This document shows positions 1-5,209 of a stretch of DNA of 5,618 bases, in pieces. Numbering within the stretch: position 1 is the stretch's first letter; the number at the start of each line of letters is the position of its first letter. Below the pieces are notes generated by a model. The model had not been told where the DNA came from. It saw only the letters and a program-made list of their open reading frames with translations, and ran no database searches. The DNA comes from Novosphingobium sp. (lineage in GTDB: Bacteria; Pseudomonadota; Alphaproteobacteria; Sphingomonadales; Sphingomonadaceae): the NCBI GenBank assembly GCA_027490345.1, contig JAIXYF010000234.1:1-5618 (forward strand). Reading direction: 5' to 3'. Made by a program: the position numbers and the translations under genes.

Positions 1-605
1 CCGATGGCAAAGCCCTCGTCGCCCTTCTCGATCAGGAAGGCGGTGATGCCGCGCGATCCCGCCTCCGGTGCGGTCTTGGCATAGACCACCAGCGTATCGG
101 CATAAGCCGCGTTGGTGATCCAGAACTTGGTGCCATTGAGGACGAAGCCGCCGGGGACGGCATCGGCCTTGAGCTTCATGGAGACGACATCCGAGCCCGC
201 GCCCGCTTCGGACATGGCGAGGCTGCCGACGTGTTCGCCCGAGATCAGCCCCGGCAGATACTTGGCCTTCTGCTCGTCATTCCCCCAGCGGCGGATCTGG
301 TTGACGCAGAGGTTGGAGTGCGCGCCGTAGCTGAGGCCTACCGAGGCTGAAGCGCGGCTCACTTCCTCGACCGCAATCACATGATCGAGATAGCCGAGGC
401 CCAGCCCGCCCCATTCCTCTTCCACCGTGATGCCATGCAGGCCCAGCGCCCCCATCGCGGGCCAGAGTTCGCGCGGGAACCAGTCTGCTGCGTCCACTTT
501 GGCAGCCAGCGGCGCGATCTGTTCATCGGCGAAGCGGCCCGCCGCCTCGCGGATCATCAGGGCGCTTTCGGGCAGGGCGAAATCAAGCTCGGGCGTGGCG
601 CGCAT
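1..605 (-). CDS. ivd: Isovaleryl-CoA dehydrogenase, N-terminal 201 residues (C-terminus outside window)
   Basis: This flavoenzyme oxidises isovaleryl-CoA to 3-methylcrotonyl-CoA in leucine breakdown, passing electrons to electron-transfer flavoprotein in the cytoplasm. The frame is open from ATG at 605-603 to the window edge, about half of the usual length of about 390 residues. Visible are the all-helical N-terminal domain (about residues 8-122), the segment LSYGAHSNLCVNQI (91-104) typical of the isovaleryl subgroup, the acyl-CoA dehydrogenase signature AMSEAGAGSDVVS (130-142), and NGTKFWITNA (157-166) in the FAD-binding middle beta domain. The catalytic glutamate domain lies outside the window. 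The start is supported by GAGGAG (617-622 on the complement), 11 nt upstream. It is divergent from the LysR gene at 700. Other short-chain acyl-CoA dehydrogenases are possible, but the middle motifs favour this one. The symbol liuA is also used for this gene. Confidence 0.9.
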   Translation of the reverse strand, partial: MRATPELDFALPESALMIREAAGRFADEQIAPLAAKVDAADWFPRELWPAMGALGLHGITVEEEWGGLGLGYLDHVIAVEEVSRASASVGLSYGAHSNLCVNQIRRWGNDEQKAKYLPGLISGEHVGSLAMSEAGAGSDVVSMKLKADAVPGGFVLNGTKFWITNAAYADTLVVYAKTAPEAGSRGITAFLIEKGDEGFAI

Positions 606-699
606 CTCAGTTCAGACTCCTCAATCCGCCGGGCAGTCTATGGCAATTCGCAGGTTCGGAAAAATTGAATTTTATCGCCGAGTAGTATAGGAAAAACCT
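606..699. promoter_or_regulatory. Divergent control region between ivd and lysR
   Basis: These 94 bp are locally AT-rich in a GC-rich setting and must hold both start signals. For ivd, the complement reads TAAAAT at 674-669 (5/6 match to TATAAT) with no good -35; the position where a -35 would sit (about 692-697) lies inside the LysR-type dyad at 687-701, which would suit an activator-dependent promoter. A second dyad, CAATT (644-648) and AATTG (663-667) with a 14-nt spacer, lies in the middle. No convincing promoter for lysR is visible. Promoter assignments are inference from consensus matches only. Confidence 0.35.
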
Positions 700-701
700 A
701 T
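687..701. promoter_or_regulatory. Candidate LysR-type operator ATAGG-N5-CCTAT
   Basis: The sequence shows a perfect 5-bp inverted repeat, ATAGG-AAAAA-CCTAT, containing the T-N11-A pattern (T688, A700) that defines LysR-type binding sites. It has the same architecture as the ATAC-N7-GTAT sites known for BenM and CatM. The right arm includes the first two bases of the lysR start codon, so bound regulator would block its own translation start or transcription. From the ivd side the site is 82-96 bp upstream of the start codon, in a position where an activator could act. Binding itself is inference. Confidence 0.5.
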
Positions 702-1560
702 GCTGAACCGCCGCCAGCTTCGCCAGTTCCTCGCGCTCGTCGATACCGGATCGTTCACCGCGGCGGCAAACCAGCTGCATGTCGCTCAGCCCACGCTCTC
801 TGCCGGAATTGCCGAGCTGGAGCGGGCGCTGGGCGCGGCGGTCATCGTGCGCGAACGGCGCGCCCTTCGGCTGACCGAGGCGGGTAACCGGCTGCTGATC
901 CACGCCCGCGCGATTGAGCGCGAGTTCGGCCTGGCCGAGCGCGGGGTGCTGGCCGCCCCGGCCCCGGCCCCGCCGCTGCGGCTGGGAATCATCGCCTCGT
1001 TGGCCACGCGCATGGTCGCGGGGCTTGCTGCGGGGTTTGCGCCCGGACGGCTGAGCCTGACCGAAGCGCCGGACGCGGACCTCAGGCGGCGGCTGGCCGA
1101 ACACCGGCTTGATGCGGTGCTGACCACGCTGCACGGTGCGGAAACGGGCGCGCAGATGCTGCTGGAGGAAGGCTATGCGATGATCCTGCCCGCCGCGCAC
1201 CGCTTGGCCGCGCGCGAAATGCTGCGGCCCGAGGAGCTGGCGGGGGAGACGATGATCGCGCGACGCGCTTGCGAAATTCTGGCCGAAACCAGCCGCTTCT
1301 TCACCGCGCGCGGGGTGCGGCCGCACTTTGCCTTTCGCGGGGGGAACGATGATCGGTGTCTGGCATTGGTGGCGGCGGGTGCGGGGGTGACGACCGGGCC
1401 GGTCTCGCTGGCAGGGCCCGGTACGGCGGCGGTGCCGCTGCAAGGCTATGCCTATCGCCGCCGGATCGGCTTGATCGTGGCGGGCGGGCAGGAAGCGCCG
1501 GTGGAGGCCAGCGGCCTTGCCGCCATCCTGCAAGACGTGGTGGCCGGGCCGGCCGGCTAG
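700..1560 (+). CDS. LysR-family transcriptional regulator
   Basis: This is a DNA-binding regulator of 286 residues, slightly short for the family (about 300). The N-terminal winged helix-turn-helix spans about residues 1-60, with the characteristic run GSFTAAANQLHVAQPTLSAG (17-36), followed by LTEAG (58-62) and the linker helix. An Ala/Pro-rich hinge at about 85-91 leads into a LysR substrate-binding domain (about 92-280), starting LRLGIIASLATRMVAG. The effector cannot be told from sequence. The start is supported by AGGA (689-692), 7 nt upstream of the ATG. It is divergent from isovaleryl-CoA dehydrogenase, the usual arrangement when a LysR protein controls its neighbour, so regulation of branched-chain acyl-CoA oxidation is a reasonable guess. 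Leucine-catabolic genes in other proteobacteria are more often governed by the MerR-type LiuR, so the link needs evidence. The 3' end overlaps the left arm of a stem-loop at 1530-1570. Confidence 0.93.
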   Translation: MLNRRQLRQFLALVDTGSFTAAANQLHVAQPTLSAGIAELERALGAAVIVRERRALRLTEAGNRLLIHARAIEREFGLAERGVLAAPAPAPPLRLGIIASLATRMVAGLAAGFAPGRLSLTEAPDADLRRRLAEHRLDAVLTTLHGAETGAQMLLEEGYAMILPAAHRLAAREMLRPEELAGETMIARRACEILAETSRFFTARGVRPHFAFRGGNDDRCLALVAAGAGVTTGPVSLAGPGTAAVPLQGYAYRRRIGLIVAGGQEAPVEASGLAAILQDVVAGPAG

Positions 1561-1570
1561 CACGTCTTGC
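1530..1570 (+). terminator. Stem-loop at the 3' end of lysR, possible terminator without a U-tract
   Basis: GCAAGACGTG (1530-1539) and CACGTCTTGC (1561-1570) form a perfect 10-bp inverted repeat around a 21-nt spacer that holds the lysR stop codon and is itself GC-rich and self-complementary (GGCCGG/CCGGCC). No T-run follows, so this is not a standard intrinsic terminator. It could instead slow RNA decay or end transcription together with Rho. It is the first of several palindromes running to about 1751. Confidence 0.4.
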
Positions 1571-1767
1571 GGCGCACAGCGCAGCGTTCGGCGCGAACGA
1601 AGGACATCGAAGTCCTTGCAGGAGATATCGCAGCTCTCTTGCATCTCCGCCAACGCTACGTCGATATCGGCAAGGCTAGTCCGCCGTCATGGAGGCAGCG
1701 CAAGCCCTTGCAGCTAGTGAACCGCTCGATTCCGGCGCTATCCGGGCTTGCAGGAAGGCGGGCCAGC
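1571..1767. other. Gene-free spacer with clustered inverted repeats
   Basis: I find no convincing protein gene here. The stretch holds several dyads in succession: CGTTCG-GCG-CGAACG (1585-1599), AAGGAC-ATCGAA-GTCCTT (1600-1617), GGAGAT (1621-1626) with ATCTCC (1643-1648), GATATCG (1624-1630) with CGATATC (1662-1668), and GCAAGCCC (1700-1707) with GGGCTTGC (1744-1751). The motif CTTGCAG recurs near 1616, 1707 and 1748. Together with the stem at 1530-1570 this suggests a repetitive extragenic palindromic element or a structured untranslated RNA before the polysaccharide genes. It probably also contains the promoter of the operon starting at 1784, but no clear -35/-10 pair is visible. Confidence 0.45.
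1752..1758 (+). promoter_or_regulatory. Strong Shine-Dalgarno AGGAAGG, matched to ATG 1768 rather than ATG 1784
   Basis: AGGAAGG lies 9 nt before the ATG at 1768, an ideal distance, but 25 nt before the ATG at 1784 that opens the pyruvyl transferase frame. The two ATGs are in different frames. The best ribosome signal in this region therefore points at a 46-codon frame, not at the conserved gene. Confidence 0.5.
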
Positions 1768-1908
1768 ATGACACGCCAAGCGCATGACCCCGGCCGAACC
1801 GCACCTTTCCGAGTTGCCCCTCGCCCAGCCATCTTCGGCCTGGCGATCTTCGTCCGGGCCATCTTTGCCCGGGCAAACCCCCGCCGGGCTTTCGTCCCCC
1901 GCGCCTGA
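1768..1908 (+). other. Possible 46-codon leader ORF overlapping the pyruvyl transferase start
   Basis: The frame starts with ATG at 1768 behind AGGAAGG and ends at TGA 1906-1908. It encodes an Arg/Ala/Pro-rich peptide with the repetitive stretch AIFGL-AIFVR-AIFAR (residues 21-35), which is the alternative-frame reading of the 15-bp tandem repeat at 1829-1873. It overlaps the first 42 codons of the large frame. It resembles no family I know. It may be a translated leader, an accident of the repeat, or the original start of the downstream gene displaced by a frameshift. Only the ribosome-binding site argues that it is translated. Confidence 0.2.
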
Positions 1909-3169
1909 TGCCCCCTCGCCCGGCAAACCCCGCCGGATCGCGCTGCTCAACGTCAAATACAGCCCGAACCTGGGTGACGGGCTGCTGTCCGAATGTCTTG
2001 AGGCTGAACTTGCGCGGACGTTCCAGACCATTGCTCCAGGCACGCAAGTGTTCTCGATCGATCTTGCCGGGAGGCGCAGCTATCCCGCGATTGCGCCCAG
2101 CCGCCGCGCCGCACTGATCGCCGCGCTCGAAGCGCTGCCCGCAGCCGCGCGGCGCCTCGCCACGGGGCTTGCGCTCTGGGCGCTGGTGCGGCTGAAGCTG
2201 GGGCGCCATGTGCGCCGTGGGTTGGCTGGCTGCGATGCGGTGGTGCTGGGCGGCGGCAATCTCCTCACCGATGCCGATCTCAACTTTCCGATGAAGATTT
2301 CGGGCGCGCTGGCGCAGGCGGCGCGGCTGCGGCTGCCGGTTGCGGTCTATGGCGTGGGTGCCAACCGGCAGTGGTCCGATGCCGGGCGGCGGCTGTTCGG
2401 CCGCGCACTGGGCGCGGCAAAACCGGCTTATGCCGCGGTGCGCGATGCGCGCAGCCAGGCGGCCTGGCGCGATTTGCTGGTGCCGCAGGGGGTCTGTCCG
2501 GCCATGCTCAGCGGCGATCCGGGGCTGCTGGCCAGCTGCCACTTCCCCCGGCCGCCTTTGCCCCATGATGCGCCGCTCGCGGGGCTGTGCATCACCGCGC
2601 CGATGGCGCTGCGCTATCACGCCACGGGTCCGGAGGCGGGAACGGCCGCGGATGCGCGTGCGGCGCTGGATGCGTGGTATGGCACGGCGGCCCGCGCGCT
2701 TGTCGACGCCGGCTTTCGCGTCGCGCTGTTCACCAATGGCAGCCCGGAAGACCGCGACTATCTCGCCGCGATGGGTCCGGCATGGATCCTTGGCGCAAAA
2801 GGCCCGGTCACGATGACCAATCCCTTTGCCGATCCAGCCGAAATGATCGGCTTTATCGCAAGCTGCCAGCTGATCGTGGCGCACCGCATGCACGCCTGCA
2901 TTGCCGCGCATTCCTTCGCCATCCCCACGATAGGCCTGCGCTGGGACGTGAAGCTCGACAGCTTCTTCGCGCTGGCAGGACGAGGCAACTACATTGCCGA
3001 CACGGCCTCGCTGGGTGGCCCGGCGCTGGCTGCGCTGGCGCGGCAGGCGGTGGCCGCAGGCGTTGACCGCCCGGCGCTCGAAGCCCTGATCGCGGGCACG
3101 CGCAGCGATATTGCGCGCATGGCCGCCGCGCTGGCCTGCGCGATGCAACCGGAAAAGGCCGCCGCATGA
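1784..3169 (+). CDS. Polysaccharide pyruvyl transferase family protein
   Basis: Members of this family (PF04230; e.g. CsaB, WcaK/AmsJ-like proteins) transfer pyruvate from phosphoenolpyruvate to sugars of surface polysaccharides in the cytoplasm. The predicted protein has 461 residues. Residues 1-48 are a Pro/Ser/Ala-rich, probably disordered leader. The conserved fold starts at RIALLNVKYSPNLGDGLL (51-68), followed by DAVVLGGGNLLTD (151-163), VAVYGVGAN (186-194), and the C-terminal family block AHRMHACIAAHSFAIPTIG (366-384) with WDVKLDSFF (387-395). The nucleotide-like C-terminal half and the R-M-H motif are intact, so the protein looks functional. The start is uncertain: ATG 1784 has no good ribosome-binding site, and in-frame TTG codons at 1814 and 1868 are alternatives. 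Its stop overlaps the next gene's start (ATGA, 3166-3169), giving one operon with the glycosyltransferase. The exact acceptor sugar cannot be deduced, and some family members may do other chemistry. Confidence 0.88.
   Translation: MTPAEPHLSELPLAQPSSAWRSSSGPSLPGQTPAGLSSPAPDAPSPGKPRRIALLNVKYSPNLGDGLLSECLEAELARTFQTIAPGTQVFSIDLAGRRSYPAIAPSRRAALIAALEALPAAARRLATGLALWALVRLKLGRHVRRGLAGCDAVVLGGGNLLTDADLNFPMKISGALAQAARLRLPVAVYGVGANRQWSDAGRRLFGRALGAAKPAYAAVRDARSQAAWRDLLVPQGVCPAMLSGDPGLLASCHFPRPPLPHDAPLAGLCITAPMALRYHATGPEAGTAADARAALDAWYGTAARALVDAGFRVALFTNGSPEDRDYLAAMGPAWILGAKGPVTMTNPFADPAEMIGFIASCQLIVAHRMHACIAAHSFAIPTIGLRWDVKLDSFFALAGRGNYIADTASLGGPALAALARQAVAAGVDRPALEALIAGTRSDIARMAAALACAMQPEKAAA
1829..1873 (+). 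repeat. Three tandem 15-bp units in the 5' end of the pyruvyl transferase gene
   Basis: The units are CCATCTTCGGCCTGG, CGATCTTCGTCCGGG and CCATCTTTGCCCGGG. They are in frame and encode PSSAW-RSSSG-PSLPG (residues 16-30), within the disordered leader and before the conserved domain. The unit length is a multiple of three, so gain or loss of a copy changes leader length without breaking the frame. Confidence 0.75.
3151..3158 (+). promoter_or_regulatory. Ribosome-binding site GGAAAAGG for the glycosyltransferase gene
   Basis: This purine run sits inside the last codons of the pyruvyl transferase gene, 7 nt before ATG 3166. It fixes that start, and with the ATGA overlap it indicates translational coupling of the two genes. 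Confidence 0.6.
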
Positions 3170-4662
3170 ACCCGTCGCTCAGCCCGTCGCTCGGGCAGCC
3201 GCTCAGGCATCCGCTCAGGCAGATCGTGGTGATCAACGATCTCTCGCACCCCATGGGCGGGGCCAGCGCGCTGGCAGTCGGCTCTGCGCGCAGCTTTGCC
3301 GAGCGGGGCCTGCGCGTGGCCATGCTGGCGGGGGATGATGCCGATCCGGCGCTTGCGGCCAGCGGCATCGCCGTCACCGCGCTGGGCCAGGCGCGGCTGC
3401 TGGGCCGGGGCGGAGCCTTGCTGGATGGCCTGTGGAACCGCGCCGCCGCGCGCATGGTGCACCAATGGATCGCCGCCAACGATACGCCGGGCACGGTCTA
3501 TCATCTCCACGGCTGGTCGCAGATTCTCTCACCATCGGTGTTCGCGGCGCTGGCGCCGGTGCGCACCCGGCTGGTGATTTCGGCGCATGATTTCTTTCTG
3601 GCCTGTCCCAATGGCGCCTTCACGCAGTTTGCCACGGGCGCGCCCTGTTCGCACACCGCGCTCTCGCGCGCCTGCCTTGGCACCGCCTGTGATCGGCGCG
3701 GGCCAGCGCACAAGGCATGGCGGGTGGTGCGCCATGCCGTGCAGCGGTGGGTCTATCAGCCGCAGTCCTCGCCCCCGGTGCTGGCGATTCACGCTGCGAT
3801 GGCCCCGATGCTGGCGCGCGCAGGGATCCCGGCGGCGGCCATTCACCCCCTGCCCAATCCGGTCGTGCCCTTCAGCACCATCCGGATTGCGGCAGAGCGC
3901 AACCGCGAGGTGCTGTTCGTCGGCCGGATCGAGGCGACCAAGGGCGCGGATCTGGCACTGGCTGCCGCGCGCCGCGCCGGAATGCCAATCCGGCTGGTGG
4001 GTGACGGCGCAGACCGCGCCCGGCTCGCAGCGGAATATCCCGAAGCGCAGTTTGCCGGGCGCCTGCCGCCCGCCGCCATCGGCGCGCTGGCAGCAAGCGC
4101 GCGGGTGCTGGTCATGCCCAGCCGCTATCCCGAACCTTATGGCCTCGTGGCCATGGAAGCGGCACTGGCGGGCCTGCCGGTCATTCTTCCGCCCAGCGCG
4201 CTGCTGGCGCCTGATCTGGTGGCAGCAGGGGCGGGCATCGCGGTCGATCCGCGCGATACGGCGGCTTTCGCGGCGGCGCTGGCCAATCTTGCGGCCAGCG
4301 ATGCCCGGACCGAGGCGATGAGCCGGGCAGCCTTCACCGCGACGGGTGCTCTGGCACTTTCACCGGATCAATGGATCGACCGCCTGCTGTGGCACTATGC
4401 GGAAAGGCTGGGCCCGGTCGCGGCAGCGGCATCCGGCCCGGATTCGCCCTTCCTGATCGGGTCTGGCCCCGGCAAAACCCTTCAGGTTCCTGCGGGCAGC
4501 AATCCGGCACTCGCATCCGGATCGAAGGCAATCGCCGGAAGAGCGGGAGGCGCGAAGGGCGCGGGCGCCGGGTCTGGTGCCATGGCCGCTGAAGTTCCCG
4601 GTGCGGCTGCCGATCCTGCATCAGGCCAGATACGCCGGTCCGTCTCCCCGATCGGGCGATAG
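3166..4662 (+). CDS. Glycosyltransferase family 4 (GT-B fold) with an extended low-complexity C-terminus
   Basis: This retaining GT4 enzyme would transfer a sugar from an activated nucleotide donor to a growing polysaccharide repeat unit at the inner face of the membrane. The N-terminal Rossmann domain begins at IVVINDLSHPMGGASALA (20-37), continues with YHLHGWSQ (112-119) and HDFFLACPNG (141-150), and includes a cysteine set (C147, C161, C170, C175). The C-terminal domain has NPV (231-233), FVGRIEATKGADLALAAA (251-268), VGDG (278-281), AGRLP (297-301) and the donor-binding E-x7-E motif E323-PYGLVAM-E331. The conserved domain ends near residue 413. The remaining 85 residues are Ala/Gly/Pro-rich, match no domain I know, and from residue 439 overlap the convergent gene at 4482-5030. 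The first 18 residues are a four-residue repeat. The ATG overlaps the preceding stop. Donor and acceptor cannot be told. Confidence 0.92.
   Translation: MNPSLSPSLGQPLRHPLRQIVVINDLSHPMGGASALAVGSARSFAERGLRVAMLAGDDADPALAASGIAVTALGQARLLGRGGALLDGLWNRAAARMVHQWIAANDTPGTVYHLHGWSQILSPSVFAALAPVRTRLVISAHDFFLACPNGAFTQFATGAPCSHTALSRACLGTACDRRGPAHKAWRVVRHAVQRWVYQPQSSPPVLAIHAAMAPMLARAGIPAAAIHPLPNPVVPFSTIRIAAERNREVLFVGRIEATKGADLALAAARRAGMPIRLVGDGADRARLAAEYPEAQFAGRLPPAAIGALAASARVLVMPSRYPEPYGLVAMEAALAGLPVILPPSALLAPDLVAAGAGIAVDPRDTAAFAAALANLAASDARTEAMSRAAFTATGALALSPDQWIDRLLWHYAERLGPVAAAASGPDSPFLIGSGPGKTLQVPAGSNPALASGSKAIAGRAGGAKGAGAGSGAMAAEVPGAAADPASGQIRRSVSPIGR
3169..3216 (+). repeat. Four tandem 12-bp units in the 5' end of the glycosyltransferase gene
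   Basis: The degenerate 12-bp units all end in CGCTC: AACCCGTCGCTC, AGCCCGTCGCTC, GGGCAGCCGCTC and AGGCATCCGCTC. They encode NPSL-SPSL-GQPL-RHPL (residues 2-17), directly before the first beta strand of the Rossmann domain. They start with the second codon of the gene. Confidence 0.8.
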
Positions 4663-5030
4663 GGATTGCTGCGGGCCAGCTGACGCACGTGCTGCACCTT
4701 GATCGGCACGATCACCAACGCCAGCGTGGCCAGCACCACCGCCCAGCGCCACAGATCAAACTGCCCGCTCCGGATCGCAGCCATGAATTCGGCATAGGTC
4801 AGCCAGATGGCCAGAGCTCCCAGCAATTCCGAGCTGCGCTGGCTTGGCAGCGCCAGCAGCGTCAGCGTGGCCAGAAACAGCGCACCGACCCCGGCCAGCT
4901 CAAGCGTGAGCCGGTCGGTCACATAGCCCGCTGTCAGCGCAAAGGCGATAAACAGCGCGCCGAACCGGGCAAAGCCGACCACCTGGCCGGGCGTGATGCG
5001 GGAGAACAAACCATTCATGACTGCAAGCAT
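4482..5030 (-). CDS. Small four-helix inner-membrane protein, possibly VanZ-like
   Basis: The 182-residue protein has four hydrophobic segments at about 17-37, 43-61, 68-86 and 94-112, then a basic and later Pro/Ala-rich tail (113-182), probably cytoplasmic and disordered. I do not recognise it with certainty. The spacing of the helices and the stretch YAEFMAAIRSGQFDLWRWA (79-97), an acidic helix end followed by an S-G-x-x-D-x-x loop, recall VanZ-like proteins, which occur in polysaccharide loci; this is a weak inference. Codon use is typical of the region, so it looks real. ATG 5030 is taken as start; ATG 5018 four codons later is equally possible, and neither has a good ribosome-binding site. 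It lies antisense between the glycosyltransferase and the outer-membrane gene and shares its last 181 bp with the former. Confidence 0.75.
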   Translation of the reverse strand: MLAVMNGLFSRITPGQVVGFARFGALFIAFALTAGYVTDRLTLELAGVGALFLATLTLLALPSQRSSELLGALAIWLTYAEFMAAIRSGQFDLWRWAVVLATLALVIVPIKVQHVRQLARSNPYRPIGETDRRIWPDAGSAAAPGTSAAMAPDPAPAPFAPPALPAIAFDPDASAGLLPAGT

Positions 5031-5209
5031 GCGCCCGCGCTGCTCAAGGAACGCTTTCCCCCATTGGTTAATGCTGCGCCAAGGGCATCGCCCTGCGGTG
5101 CCTTGGCGGGAGATAGCTCAGATACGGGGCTAATTGCGCAAACGCGGCGCGCAAAGGGTGATAACCCCGCGAGGTGGGACAGCAACGGTGCAGAATCAGG
5201 GATCGGGCG
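5031..5209. promoter_or_regulatory. Divergent intergenic region between the membrane protein and the beta-barrel gene
   Basis: These 179 bp should hold promoters for both flanking genes. Two dyads stand out: CGCCAAGG (5077-5084) with CCTTGGCG (5101-5108), enclosing the smaller hairpin GGGC-ATC-GCCC (5083-5093), and TTGCGC (5134-5139) with GCGCAA (5149-5154). The second contains the 8-bp palindrome TTGCGCAA (5134-5141) and could be an operator. GGGTGATAACCC (5156-5167) forms a small tetraloop hairpin. For the plus strand, TTGCGC and TGATAA (5159-5164) with a 19-nt spacer are a poor promoter candidate. No confident promoter is seen. Confidence 0.35.

Noticed and set aside
607..1653. 348-residue open frame on the minus strand across lysR
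   Set aside because: It is antisense to a clear LysR-family gene, is Arg/Gln/Pro-rich without any domain pattern, and is explained by the high GC content.
1567..1767. Protein-coding potential of the palindromic spacer in either direction
   Set aside because: The plus frame from TTG 1567 and the minus frame starting at 1653 look moderately protein-like, but neither has a convincing start or family match, and the dyads account for the apparent pattern.
1829..1873. Phase-variation switch through the tandem repeat
   Set aside because: The 15-bp unit, like the 12-bp units in the other two genes, is a multiple of three, so copy change cannot turn the frame on or off.
1676..3148. 490-residue open frame on the minus strand across the pyruvyl transferase gene
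   Set aside because: Composition is dominated by Arg, Gly and Gln, no motif is visible, and the plus strand encodes an intact family protein over the same stretch.
5110..5135. tRNA-like D-arm sequence around AGCTCAG
   Set aside because: No matching T-arm (GGTTCGA-type) or acceptor stem follows within tRNA length.
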